A stretch of DNA of 64,000 nt from Paenibacillus sp. TCA20 (lineage in GTDB: Bacteria > Bacillota > Bacilli > Paenibacillales > Paenibacillaceae): positions 1 to 64,000 of the forward strand of contig NZ_BBIW01000010.1 in NCBI RefSeq assembly GCF_000732325.1, given 5' to 3'. A program made the translations under genes and the position numbers. Positions 51,981 to 58,956 of this stretch are shown here, piece after piece. The notes beneath the pieces were generated by a model that saw only the letters and a list, made by a program, of their open reading frames with translations, was not told the DNA's origin and made no database searches. Within the stretch, counting starts at the first letter, position 1. Every line of letters begins with the position of its first letter.

Positions 51981-52232
51981 TTAGAAAAAGAGGGATGCTG
52001 ATTGTCTGATGCATTCTTGTTTGAGATGCTGATTTTTGACAAATAAGTCAACGAGCATTAATTTGAGTGCGCTTTCAGGAATATCTTTGATCTGTTCGGA
52101 CACCCAATGAGTAAGCAAATTACTTTCAGTTTCGATATCAAATGAAGCATTCTCGATATAAGCGGACATATTATCAAGGTATTGTTTGGCTTGATCATCG
52201 GTCATTTTCTCTTGTGCGACAGCAGTTAACAT
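51981..52232 (-). CDS. Helical protein (83 aa), unknown
   Basis: MLTAVAQEKMTDDQAKQYLD; helical throughout. TTGGAG site inside the end of the previous gene. No family recognised. Confidence 0.55.
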   Translation of the reverse strand: MLTAVAQEKMTDDQAKQYLDNMSAYIENASFDIETESNLLTHWVSEQIKDIPESALKLMLVDLFVKNQHLKQECIRQSASLFF

Positions 52233-52233
52233 T

Positions 52234-52506
52234 TTATTCGCTCCAATCTATTTGAGTTTGATATGCTTCTAAAGCTTGTTGTCGATACCAGTCGGCTGCT
52301 TTAAAGCTGATCGGCATCGGACGATAAATCTTGATGTTTAGTTCAGCACACTTTTGTTCGATCTCACCTAGGATTTGACGGCATTCGTCATCCTTATCTT
52401 GAAGATAGAATGTATCAGCTCTGATTAAATCAATACTGAGCTGGGCGGGGAGAGGGGTGCGCTGTAAACAATAGATGTGATCATCTAAGCTAGTGTAATT
52501 AAACAT
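52234..52506 (-). CDS. Unknown helical protein (90 aa)
   Basis: MFNYTSLDDHIYCLQRTPLP; helices with TPR-like spacing (FYLQDKDDECRQILGEIEQK). CTAAGGAG upstream of the chosen ATG. Confidence 0.55.
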   Translation of the reverse strand: MFNYTSLDDHIYCLQRTPLPAQLSIDLIRADTFYLQDKDDECRQILGEIEQKCAELNIKIYRPMPISFKAADWYRQQALEAYQTQIDWSE

Positions 52507-52517
52507 AATTAGTCTCC

Positions 52518-52664
52518 TTAGAAAGGGACGCATTCTAAACAGAAATGGTCATCTATGCATCCACATGGTTTGTATGTATGAATGTCTTGCTCATAGCCAG
52601 TCGGATCGAAATCCCAGTGCATCTGCTGGAACTCCGGATCGTCGAAAATAAATACATTTTTCAT
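52518..52664 (-). CDS. Cysteine-rich microprotein (48 aa)
   Basis: MKNVFIFDDPEFQQMHWDFD and a C-terminal CGCIDDHFCLEC cluster, probably a metal site. Strong TTAGGAGG. Missed by length-based calling. Confidence 0.6.
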   Translation of the reverse strand: MKNVFIFDDPEFQQMHWDFDPTGYEQDIHTYKPCGCIDDHFCLECVPF

Positions 52665-52680
52665 AAGTCTTCCTCCTAAT

Positions 52681-52713
52681 AAAAAAGCCCGCTCCATTAA
52701 GGAACAGGCTTAG
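52681..52713 (-). terminator. Intrinsic terminator
   Basis: AGCCTGTTCC-TTAAT-GGAGCGGGCT then six T, after the 78-residue gene (minus strand). Confidence 0.8.
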
Positions 52714-52715
52714 GT

Positions 52716-52952
52716 TTAATTTGTGGTTGATTCTAACTCGTTATAGTATTCATCAAACTCGTATTCAAACTTTCGATCTATTACTGTGCCTTCTTCATTA
52801 AAAACAACTAGCATAGGAACTCCGAGAAGATACTCGCGAATTTCAAAATCGAGTCCTCGCTGATAAAGCTCGCCACCTATCATACCAAGTATTAAATCGT
52901 AGGCGTTATTTATTCTTTCAATTTCCTTCTGAATCTTAGGATCTTTTGGCAT
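52716..52952 (-). CDS. Unknown acidic protein (78 aa)
   Basis: MPKDPKIQKEIERINNAYDL, a helix followed by strands and an acidic end (KFEYEFDEYYNELEST). GGAGG 12 bases before the ATG. First gene downstream of the iteron array, so probably controlled by it. Confidence 0.6.
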   Translation of the reverse strand: MPKDPKIQKEIERINNAYDLILGMIGGELYQRGLDFEIREYLLGVPMLVVFNEEGTVIDRKFEYEFDEYYNELESTTN

Positions 52953-53104
52953 CTACATATAATTCCTCCTTCTAGTAGTTTGCTAGAATTATACAATTGT
53001 GTTAAGCATATTAATAGTACTAATCAATAGTACGAAAACACGTCCTGATAAATGAAAGAGCCAAGCTTAATTACCTAATCGCATCGTATAAGTATTTAAT
53101 ATAT

Positions 53105-53206
53105 CATATGAAATAGGAATTATATAATATATCATACGATATAACTGTTATCGCATATGATATAAGACTTAAATCATATGAAATATCTTATAAATCATAT
53201 GAAATA
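53105..53206 (-). repeat. Five-copy iteron array, 21-bp period
   Basis: CATATG-type repeats (plus-strand consensus ATCATATGAAATA) begin at 53105, 53133, 53154, 53175 and 53196. The last four are exactly 21 bp apart, two DNA turns. Lies in a 254-bp gap between a membrane protein gene and the 78-residue gene. Fits a multi-site repressor, partition site or replication origin. Single copies occur at 12.91 kb and near 49.37 and 49.42 kb. Confidence 0.7.
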
Positions 53207-53425
53207 CTATTGAGCGGATTCAGATAGCTCCATTAGATAAGCCGAATAAATAAAGAACATCATAAGTATAATTGCTCCTATAACCTCAAACTTGCGCTTT
53301 AGCGGGATTTTAGGATTTCTGAGAGCGGGAATAGCGATGATAAAGCATAGGAAAAGAAACAGCTCGAATATGATAACAGCAATTGTATTATACGTCTGGT
53401 TTATATCTATGATTATAACCTCCAA
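53207..53425 (-). CDS. Membrane protein (about 67-72 aa), unusual start
   Basis: Two hydrophobic segments (AVIIFELFLFLCFIIAI; VIGAIILMMFFIYSAYLM). The ribosome site GGAGG is followed by no ATG, GTG or TTG at normal distance; ATA (8 bases) or ATC (5 bases) would fit, while the in-frame TTG at 53425 overlaps the site. It lies right after the hammerhead ribozyme, so its mRNA would begin with a ribozyme-made 5' end. Confidence 0.6.
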   Translation of the reverse strand: MEVIIIDINQTYNTIAVIIFELFLFLCFIIAIPALRNPKIPLKRKFEVIGAIILMMFFIYSAYLMELSESAQ

Positions 53426-53429
53426 TCAT

Positions 53430-53486
53430 ATTCTGTTTCGCTGCTAGTACAGCTCATCAGTACGGTTTGATTACCGCAGACAGAAT
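53430..53486 (-). ncRNA. Hammerhead ribozyme, type III
   Basis: Minus strand, complete core: stem III ATTCTGT / ACAGAAT (7 bp), cleavage triplet GTC, stem I TGCGGT-AATCAA-ACCGTA, CTGATGA, stem II GCTG-TACTAG-CAGC, GAAA. All conserved bases are present, including G-C next to the core in stem II and A-T at the stem III junction. Cleavage is predicted after C at 53479. It lies 16 bases after the LysM gene stop and just before the next gene's ribosome site. A GGGG/CCCC hairpin sits at its 5' side. Confidence 0.93.
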
Positions 53487-53502
53487 AGGGGAGAGGCCCC
53501 CC

Positions 53503-53757
53503 TTATTTTTGCATTGGTATACGAACGATCATACCTGGCTTAAGATCACCTGGATTATGTAAGTTGCTTTTATCAATCATATAGGCGACGATGGCACGTT
53601 TATCTGTATCAATGTCACTTTGCTCAGCAATACTCCAAAGTGTATCGCCAGAATCAACAACATAGTCAACATATGCAGGATCAGGCTGCCATGCAATAAT
53701 GCCAATAGTAGTACAGAGAGTGATAAAGAATGCGATAGCAAGTGATTTAGTTTTCAT
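53503..53757 (-). CDS. LysM-domain protein with signal anchor (84 aa)
   Basis: Signal or anchor segment (LAIAFFITLCTTIGIIAW), then one LysM domain (VDYVVDSGDTLWSIAEQS to MIVRIPMQK), which binds peptidoglycan. The size and layout resemble YneA, a division inhibitor of Bacillus, but that match is only by layout. TGGAGG site. Its 3' UTR contains the hammerhead ribozyme. Confidence 0.8.
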   Translation of the reverse strand: MKTKSLAIAFFITLCTTIGIIAWQPDPAYVDYVVDSGDTLWSIAEQSDIDTDKRAIVAYMIDKSNLHNPGDLKPGMIVRIPMQK

Positions 53758-53787
53758 AGGTAAAACCTCCAGTTTATGATTGAATAA

Positions 53788-53814
53788 GAAAAAGGACTGC
53801 TATATAGACAGTCC
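53788..53814 (-). terminator. Intrinsic terminator
   Basis: GGACTG-TCTATATAG-CAGTCC then five T, after the post-stop hairpin of the 77-residue gene. Confidence 0.8.
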
Positions 53815-53817
53815 TCA

Positions 53818-53843
53818 TAAAGCCCTTGCTATCGTTAGATAGC
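53818..53843 (-). terminator. T-W-A-C-loop hairpin, post-stop element
   Basis: Perfect GCTATC-TAAC-GATAGC then AAGGGCTTTAT, directly after the TAG stop of the 77-residue gene; followed by a classic terminator. Confidence 0.65.
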
Positions 53844-54077
53844 CTAGAAATGATATTGCTCACAAGAGATAATTTCATCCTCATGAAGAAGAAGATCAAT
53901 GAGAAGAGTAGTCCCAGAAGCTAAATCGAAAGAGATAGCATAATCAAAGTGAAAGTTTTCACCTTCTCGTTTAGAAAAAGACGCCTGAATGTTTCTTTCT
54001 TTGGTGTCCTTGATGTTGTATAGTCGTCCTGGAATCATGAGAACTTTGTTTACTGGGTGTAGAATAGGTGGTTGCAT
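53844..54077 (-). CDS. Small beta-rich protein (77 aa)
   Basis: MQPPILHPVNKVLMIPGRLY; barrel-like strands (YAISFDLASGTTLLIDLLL). CAAAGGAG site. SH3-like fold likely; function unknown. Confidence 0.55.
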   Translation of the reverse strand: MQPPILHPVNKVLMIPGRLYNIKDTKERNIQASFSKREGENFHFDYAISFDLASGTTLLIDLLLHEDEIISCEQYHF

Positions 54078-54104
54078 GTAGAAAATCTCCTTTGAATTAG
54101 AAAT

Positions 54105-54129
54105 AAAAAAGACTGCCTAAGTGGCAGCC
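54105..54129 (-). terminator. Intrinsic terminator
   Basis: GGCTGCC-ACTTA-GGCAGTC then six T (minus strand), following the 121-residue gene. Confidence 0.7.
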
Positions 54130-54139
54130 GAAGGTAAAA

Positions 54140-54505
54140 CTATTCATCCATCTCGCCAATATCGACAGTTACTGTTGATATCTCATATCGATATATTGGA
54201 ACGCTTAATAATTTATAATTAAATTTGGCAGGCGAGTCTGGAAATGCTCTGAACATATTGCGCTTCTCGAAAATAACAATCTCATCATCACCATTATCTT
54301 TTCTGGTCAAAACAATATAATCCAGGCGATCTATGATGTCATATTCTATGAATGGAATGAGCTTATTTACAACTTCTTCGAAATACTTATGAATTGGATC
54401 AACAGTTATTACAGTAGCTCCATCGTGGGAAGTTAGACCATGATTTAGGTATTCATCAATCAAGTCATGCAGGAAATAATCTAAATCTAAATTGCTTACT
54501 GTCAA
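54140..54505 (-). CDS. Unknown alpha/beta protein (121 aa)
   Basis: TTG start chosen 10 bases after GAGGGG. Reads LTVSNLDLDYFLHDLIDEYL; acidic; C-terminal strands (YKLLSVPIYRYEISTV). No family recognised. Confidence 0.5.
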   Translation of the reverse strand: MTVSNLDLDYFLHDLIDEYLNHGLTSHDGATVITVDPIHKYFEEVVNKLIPFIEYDIIDRLDYIVLTRKDNGDDEIVIFEKRNMFRAFPDSPAKFNYKLLSVPIYRYEISTVTVDIGEMDE

Positions 54506-54540
54506 AAGAATCCGTCCCCTCAAAATAGAATAATTTACCT

Positions 54541-54972
54541 TTAAAACAATAGCATAGAATCATTCTGATTGGCAGTGCTAATCCAACCGCATTGATCCTC
54601 AAAATGAATAAGCTCAGCTTGATCAATTACGGATCCATCAAGAGTATGAAATTCTCGAGAACGGTAAGGATTATATCTTACTTGAACATTAAGATCTGCA
54701 GACTTGTCTGAATCAATAGCAACAAGAGTTCCGGAGAAGACAGCACAAACAGCTCGTTGTTTCTTCTCTTGAATAGAATCATATTTGCTCTGAATAATAC
54801 GAGAACGAGCCGACCTAATGGTGACTCGCTCTGCATAAGCCAATACTTTATTATATGTAGGACTCTTAGGCTGACGATCAAGAATACTGAATACACCTTT
54901 CTTATTCAGATTCACATAAACGTCAACACGCTGTCCTATAATTGGATTCCCATTTCGTATTTCCAATATCAT
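54541..54972 (-). CDS. Unknown beta-rich protein (143 aa)
   Basis: MILEIRNGNPIIGQRVDVYV, repeated strands (GVFSILDRQPKS; AVFSGTLVAIDSDK). Barrel-type fold likely. ATG is only three bases from GGAG; a TTG two codons later is better spaced, so the start may be 54966. Confidence 0.55.
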   Translation of the reverse strand: MILEIRNGNPIIGQRVDVYVNLNKKGVFSILDRQPKSPTYNKVLAYAERVTIRSARSRIIQSKYDSIQEKKQRAVCAVFSGTLVAIDSDKSADLNVQVRYNPYRSREFHTLDGSVIDQAELIHFEDQCGWISTANQNDSMLLF

Positions 54973-54983
54973 ATGCTCCTTTA

Positions 54984-55238
54984 CTATACGGCAGCGCTGA
55001 TAAGCGCAGAGTCCACACGAATGATTGATTCATAAGAAAACTGGCAATTCACATCGAAAGTAATCTCACCTTCAGCAGTACGCTTTTCAGCATTATTCAT
55101 GCGGACAACATAAGGGAGGTTAGGGTCGATAAAACATTCACCAGTATATTGAGTTCCATTGATAACAGTAACCGTGTTGATCTTGCCAGGGGAGAGAAGA
55201 CTATCATAGCGGCGATCATAACCAAACATTAAATCCAT
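54984..55238 (-). CDS. MDLM-start beta-barrel protein (84 aa)
   Basis: MDLMFGYDRRYDSLLSPGK fits the M-[E/D]-L-[M/I]-x-x-Y N-terminus; then strands (NTVTVINGTQYTGECFID) as in the 57-58.7 kb paralogues. AAGGACG upstream. Function unknown. Confidence 0.6.
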   Translation of the reverse strand: MDLMFGYDRRYDSLLSPGKINTVTVINGTQYTGECFIDPNLPYVVRMNNAEKRTAEGEITFDVNCQFSYESIIRVDSALISAAV

Positions 55239-55261
55239 TCGACCACGTCCTTGTATGAAAT

Positions 55262-55290
55262 AAAAAAGCTCACCTATTGGCGAGCTTTAA
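55262..55290 (-). terminator. Intrinsic terminator containing a stop codon
   Basis: AAAGCTCGCC-AATA-GGTGAGCTTTTTT; the TAG stop of the 60-residue gene overlaps its loop. Confidence 0.75.
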
Positions 55291-55456
55291 TCGTTGCTTG
55301 TATTCGTTTATTAATTTCTTTTCTATTTCTGATAAAGGCACTGACATTAGAAGTGTCAACTCCAGGCAATGTTTGTTCAACATAATGACCGTTAGTGTGT
55401 CGATCAGCGGCTTTTTCTAATTCTTTGAAGCGTCGATCAAGTATTTCTTTGTCCAT
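55274..55456 (-). CDS. Basic helical protein (60 aa)
   Basis: MDKEILDRRFKELEKAADRH and a basic end (NRKEINKRIQATIKARQ). AGAGAGGTG site; three-codon longer frame disfavoured. Unknown. Confidence 0.55.
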   Translation of the reverse strand: MDKEILDRRFKELEKAADRHTNGHYVEQTLPGVDTSNVSAFIRNRKEINKRIQATIKARQ

Positions 55457-55470
55457 GTTAATCACCTCTC

Positions 55471-55941
55471 TTATAAGTATACATTAACCAAATGCTGAGC
55501 GGTAGTCTCAGATACAATCATATCTTGGCCACTTATAGGAACCGCACCTAAAGATGAGAAATAATTGACCAGTTTAGTCTTAGCTTTCAGGCCAATAAAA
55601 CCTTCGTGACCTAGTTCCATGCTTCGTTTACAGCAAAATGCAAATAAATGAGCTCCAATATGAGAAAACTGTTTATTAATCGGATCCCTATTACGGGGTG
55701 AGCTTTCGATTAAAAGCATAAAAACATGATCTTCTTTCTTTTCCAGTGCAATGGCGCCTTGTATTGTACCACTAGGATCACCTGTAACAACCATTTTATA
55801 CACTTCTACTTTAGGAGCGTTAAAATAAATATTCCAGTCAAAAGAAGGCTCCCATCCAGTTTTATTCATAAATTTGACATCTGCTTTGGTTAAAGGAAGG
55901 AAGGATACGGGATATTCTTCACCATTTCTATGTAGAATCAT
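55471..55941 (-). CDS. GNAT-like acetyltransferase fold protein (156 aa)
   Basis: Strand pattern GTIQGAIALEKKEDHVFMLL, then HIGAHLFAFCCKRSMELGH, GFIGLKAKTKLVNYFSSLGA follows the GNAT core (strand 4, helix 3, strand 5, helix 4). The acetyl-CoA pyrophosphate loop is weak, so activity is uncertain. AAAGGAG lies 13 bases before the ATG. Confidence 0.55.
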   Translation of the reverse strand: MILHRNGEEYPVSFLPLTKADVKFMNKTGWEPSFDWNIYFNAPKVEVYKMVVTGDPSGTIQGAIALEKKEDHVFMLLIESSPRNRDPINKQFSHIGAHLFAFCCKRSMELGHEGFIGLKAKTKLVNYFSSLGAVPISGQDMIVSETTAQHLVNVYL

Positions 55942-56069
55942 TTTGCTAAAAGAACTCCTTTCATAAGCGGAAAATGCGGTTCTTTGATCATATTAGCATA
56001 ATAAATATGCTTAATGATTTATTTCACTAATTAAATTATTAATGTAATGAAATAAATAATGAACATAAT

Positions 56070-56094
56070 AAAAGCCGCCCAATAACGAGCGGCA
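56070..56094 (-). terminator. Intrinsic terminator
   Basis: GCCGCTC-GTTATT-GGGCGGC then TTTTATT, after the 134-residue gene. A 10-bp inverted repeat ATTTATTTCA/TGAAATAAAT lies next to it (about 56015-56056). Confidence 0.7.
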
Positions 56095-56104
56095 ATGAAA
56101 CACA

Positions 56105-56509
56105 TTACATAGAAAAAGATAATCTAGGCGGCATCATATAATGGACGCCTACACGTAAAGCCATCTTAGCTTTATCTATATCCTTATAGTATCCAGATAT
56201 GCGATCGTGGTGAAGGCAGACATCAAGTTCAAAATCATAAGAGTCATAGCCAATATAATATCCTGCGGCTGAGTGCATAATCTTTTCAGGGGAGACGAGA
56301 TTACCATAAACATCAAAGTTGTAACGGTATGTATTATCTAAGTATTCAAACAGTAAAGATTTAGCTTTAGTAACTGAATAGTCAGGCTCATAAATAAAGA
56401 TGCCTTCTGATTCAAGTATGTCCATCAAAAGACTGCGGGAGATATTCTGAGCGGCAGGGTAGAGAGGTAAAATAGAATCTAAAAGTTCTACAACTTGCAT
56501 AGTATTCAT
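56105..56509 (-). CDS. Unknown protein (134 aa)
   Basis: MNTMQVVELLDSILPLYPAA; aromatic beta region (AAGYYIGYDSYDFELDVCL). ATG chosen with TTGGAG upstream; earlier ATG lies in the promoter. No family recognised. Operator TGTAATGCGTTAAA sits just after its -10 box. Confidence 0.55.
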   Translation of the reverse strand: MNTMQVVELLDSILPLYPAAQNISRSLLMDILESEGIFIYEPDYSVTKAKSLLFEYLDNTYRYNFDVYGNLVSPEKIMHSAAGYYIGYDSYDFELDVCLHHDRISGYYKDIDKAKMALRVGVHYMMPPRLSFSM

Positions 56510-56535
56510 ATGTATAGTCTCCAATCTAGTTAAAA

Positions 56536-56554
56536 TGTAATGCGTTAAATTATA
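56536..56554 (-). promoter_or_regulatory. -10 box and operator
   Basis: TATAAT at 56549-56554 and palindrome TGTAATGCGTTAAA at 56536-56549 (minus strand). Confidence 0.5.
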
Positions 56555-56579
56555 TATCGGATAACATAATAATATCATA

Positions 56580-56604
56580 AAGACCTCGGAGCCGTTAGGC
56601 TCCT
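56580..56604 (-). terminator. T-W-A-C-loop hairpin, post-stop element
   Basis: Perfect GGAGCC-TAAC-GGCTCC then GAGGTCTTTAT, right after the TAG stop of the 147-residue gene. Confidence 0.65.
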
Positions 56605-57046
56605 ACAAGGCACCGACATAGTTGTAGTAATCGCCTTCAGAAGCAAAGGCGCCACCAAATGGACCGTCATTCTCATCATCGCATGGTGTGCCAAACTGAG
56701 AGATATATTCATGACCATCAGCATACCAAGCGCGAAGACCAAGCATGTATAAATCGTTATTAACCACAAAGCCGCCAAACTCATCATCAAGCTCTTGTTT
56801 TAAAGCAGGATTAGCATCTGGATAGTATTTCAAATCAATTTCAGGCTTGCTGATAACCGGTACGATAAGAGCAGGATCATAGCCTTGATCACGCATCTTG
56901 TTGATGATGTCATTACAGCATGCTTCTGCCCACATCTCAATACGAAGATCAGAAGAGCTGAAGCACTCAGGATTGTGTGAAGATGCTTTGTAGCCATAAA
57001 ACATCATAGAAATCACATGTTCAAAGTTTTCGTTATGTATACGCAT
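56603..57046 (-). CDS. Unknown acidic protein (147 aa)
   Basis: MRIHNENFEHVISMMFYGYK; aspartate-rich (DLKYYPDANPALKQELDDE). ATG chosen with ATGGAGG upstream. No domain recognised. Confidence 0.55.
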   Translation of the reverse strand: MRIHNENFEHVISMMFYGYKASSHNPECFSSSDLRIEMWAEACCNDIINKMRDQGYDPALIVPVISKPEIDLKYYPDANPALKQELDDEFGGFVVNNDLYMLGLRAWYADGHEYISQFGTPCDDENDGPFGGAFASEGDYYNYVGAL

Positions 57047-57074
57047 TATAAATAGCCTCCATATGTATAAATTC

Positions 57075-57102
57075 AAAAAGCCCCCGAAGCCGTTAGGCTT
57101 CC
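57075..57102 (-). terminator. T-W-A-C-loop hairpin
   Basis: Perfect GAAGCC-TAAC-GGCTTC then GGGGGCTTTTTG; about 85 bases after the stop of the 71-residue gene. Confidence 0.6.
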
Positions 57103-57154
57103 GAGAGCGATAGTTAATTGATTGCTATAAAGAATGCGAAAGCTCAATATCATT

Positions 57155-57180
57155 TGGCGCCGTTCCGAAGGATCGGCAAA
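57155..57180 (-). terminator. GCCGATCC hairpin
   Basis: GCCGATCC-TTC-GGAACGGC on the minus strand, nearly identical to the one at 59383-59410. Confidence 0.5.
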
Positions 57181-57186
57181 AGAAAA

Positions 57187-57402
57187 TTAAAGATCAAATA
57201 GGCGATTATCACTATATAAGATACCTAGCTCTTTATCGCTATGGTATAGCTTCTTACCATACTCATAGCCAAGCTTATACTGAGGATCCTCAGTATATAC
57301 GCTAGGGTAGAGGGAGACATAGCCATAGCAATAATGATAAGCATCAACTACACCATTATAATACTCCTTAGTATTCTCCTTATAAGCAGACATCAGCTCC
57401 AT
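57187..57402 (-). CDS. MELM-start protein (71 aa)
   Basis: MELMSAYKENTKEYYNGVVD, tyrosine-rich. Start chosen 9 bases after GGAG. First of six consecutive paralogues-by-N-terminus. Role unknown. Confidence 0.6.
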   Translation of the reverse strand: MELMSAYKENTKEYYNGVVDAYHYCYGYVSLYPSVYTEDPQYKLGYEYGKKLYHSDKELGILYSDNRLFDL

Positions 57403-57710
57403 CATGGCCCACTCCAAAATGGTGGATACATAATACCTACTATGTCAAACTCTCGAATATAGTGTTGATTAGAAGTACTCTCATCGTGAATCACAATGTA
57501 TTTAGAAATTAAATCTTCGTTAACCTCCTGAATAACGCCAGTTGCATAGGATCTGGATATCGTCTTATTATCTAAATCTACGTCATGATAATGTATCACA
57601 CGTACAAAATCACCTATATAGAAGTCGGCATCTTGAAATGTAATGCGATTCATTATAGGGGGAGAAAAGGTAAAACCAGTATTCTCTAAATAGACATTCA
57701 TTAATTCCAT
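57402..57710 (-). CDS. MELM-start beta-barrel protein (102 aa)
   Basis: MELMNVYLENTGFTFSP, then a barrel (FYIGDFVRVIHYHDVDLD ... YIREFDIVGIMY). SH3-like fold likely. ATGGAGG site; overlaps its neighbours by one base. Confidence 0.65.
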   Translation of the reverse strand: MELMNVYLENTGFTFSPPIMNRITFQDADFYIGDFVRVIHYHDVDLDNKTISRSYATGVIQEVNEDLISKYIVIHDESTSNQHYIREFDIVGIMYPPFWSGP

Positions 57711-57979
57711 CAGGCGCCTCCATGAAGTTTGACATTATAGATATTTCCTTCGTATAGAGATATATGTCCATGGTTGGATCGAGGACCATCATCCGGATCT
57801 CGATATATAATTCGAAACATCATACGTTCATGCTGTGAATCGTCATCCCTGTGCATATACTGAGCAATATACTTTATTCCAGGCCGGTCATAGTAGTATT
57901 CGAACTCATAGACTAAGCCTGGAACCATATCTTCTGGTTCTATATGTTTGCGTAGGCGATAACTAGTCATTAATTCCAC
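57710..57979 (-). CDS. MELM-start beta-barrel protein (89 aa)
   Basis: GTG start; reads (M)ELMTSYRLRKHIEPEDM, then LVYEFEYYYDRPGIKYIAQY and basic strands. GGAG 8 bases upstream. Confidence 0.65.
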   Translation of the reverse strand: MELMTSYRLRKHIEPEDMVPGLVYEFEYYYDRPGIKYIAQYMHRDDDSQHERMMFRIIYRDPDDGPRSNHGHISLYEGNIYNVKLHGGA

Positions 57980-58206
57980 TCCCAACACTCCTTTATGTTA
58001 GATAGTGGTATGGAACAAGAATTAACTTCATGAAGCATGTTATCTCGGCCATCAAAAGAGACAAGTGCAAATGTAAGAGTGATTCCATCTTCGGTGGCAG
58101 CCGCGATCATGCCCAGATAATAATCATTGCTATAGGTAACAAATACATATTCATCACCTATAGCATACTCAAGCATGGTTCTAAGGTAAGGAGCAATCAG
58201 TTCCAT
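57970..58206 (-). CDS. MELI-start beta-barrel protein (78 aa)
   Basis: MELIAPYLRTMLEYAIGDEY, then strands (YLGMIAAATEDGITLTFAL) ending in IPLSNIKECWEWN. The end resembles the 81- and 80-residue neighbours (VDSIKEYEIYG). Confidence 0.65.
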   Translation of the reverse strand: MELIAPYLRTMLEYAIGDEYVFVTYSNDYYLGMIAAATEDGITLTFALVSFDGRDNMLHEVNSCSIPLSNIKECWEWN

Positions 58207-58426
58207 AGATTTCATACTCCTTTATAGAGTCAACATGTAATGACATTTCTGATGTTGACTTAATATTACGAGGATCATCACATAAAGATATGTCTACCAT
58301 GCCAAGCTTTAAAAAGTTGCGGTCTAGGGAAACTACAGTTCCGAGCAACTGATCACCGTTGTTTAGTAACTTATAGTCACATCCTATATGAAGCAACGAT
58401 TTAATATACGATGAAATGAGCTCCAC
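58181..58426 (-). CDS. VELI-start beta-barrel protein (81 aa)
   Basis: GTG start; (M)ELISSYIKSLLHIGCDYKL, NGDQLLGTVVSLDRNFLKLG and VDSIKEYEIYGTD form a compact barrel. GGAGAG 9 bases upstream. Confidence 0.65.
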   Translation of the reverse strand: MELISSYIKSLLHIGCDYKLLNNGDQLLGTVVSLDRNFLKLGMVDISLCDDPRNIKSTSEMSLHVDSIKEYEIYGTDCSLP

Positions 58427-58428
58427 GA

Positions 58429-58671
58429 TCAATCACTCTCCATATAAATACTTAATTGATCTATCTCGTCTGGTGCAAACATCATCCCTATTCTGCAGTA
58501 CTGATTATTGATAGTATACGTGTGAAAGATCAAAACTTGAGAATCATGTCTATGCTTATGGAAAACAGCAATATGATACTGACCTTCATAATAAAAAGAA
58601 TAGGTATTGCCAGGGATAAGCTGATGCGCAGCAACAATAGTTCGTTCAAAGTAAGGAGACATAAGCTCCAT
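58429..58671 (-). CDS. MELM-start beta-barrel protein (80 aa)
   Basis: MELMSPYFERTIVAAHQLIP, then YSFYYEGQYHIAVFHKHRHD strands. Same layout as the next two genes: N-terminal helix with the shared peptide, then a small barrel. GAGGTG site. Confidence 0.65.
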   Translation of the reverse strand: MELMSPYFERTIVAAHQLIPGNTYSFYYEGQYHIAVFHKHRHDSQVLIFHTYTINNQYCRIGMMFAPDEIDQLSIYMESD

Positions 58672-58684
58672 TATATACACCTCA

Positions 58685-58945
58685 TTAGCGCTCTTTTACA
58701 CTACCAGGATCCGCTCTGCGCAGGATCTCATCATAGACAGCGTATGCATATTCCCAGTCTTCGAATTTCTTATCATATATAGAGATGGTTTCCCATCCTC
58801 GCCAGCCACCAACATCACTCCAATAGTCTTTTGAAACAATGATTCGAGCCGGTTTAGGGAGAATATCCCCAGTCCTTTGAATCTGAGAGTAATGCTTAAC
58901 GCTATCTTTAGTGAAAAAATGTCTCTTTATAGGCTTAGCACCCAT
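58685..58945 (-). CDS. Unknown basic protein (86 aa)
   Basis: MGAKPIKRHFFTKDSVKHYS with a tryptophan-rich middle (YWSDVGGWRGWETISIYD). TAGGAGG site. No family recognised. Confidence 0.55.
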   Translation of the reverse strand: MGAKPIKRHFFTKDSVKHYSQIQRTGDILPKPARIIVSKDYWSDVGGWRGWETISIYDKKFEDWEYAYAVYDEILRRADPGSVKER

Positions 58946-58956
58946 AGCAATACCTC

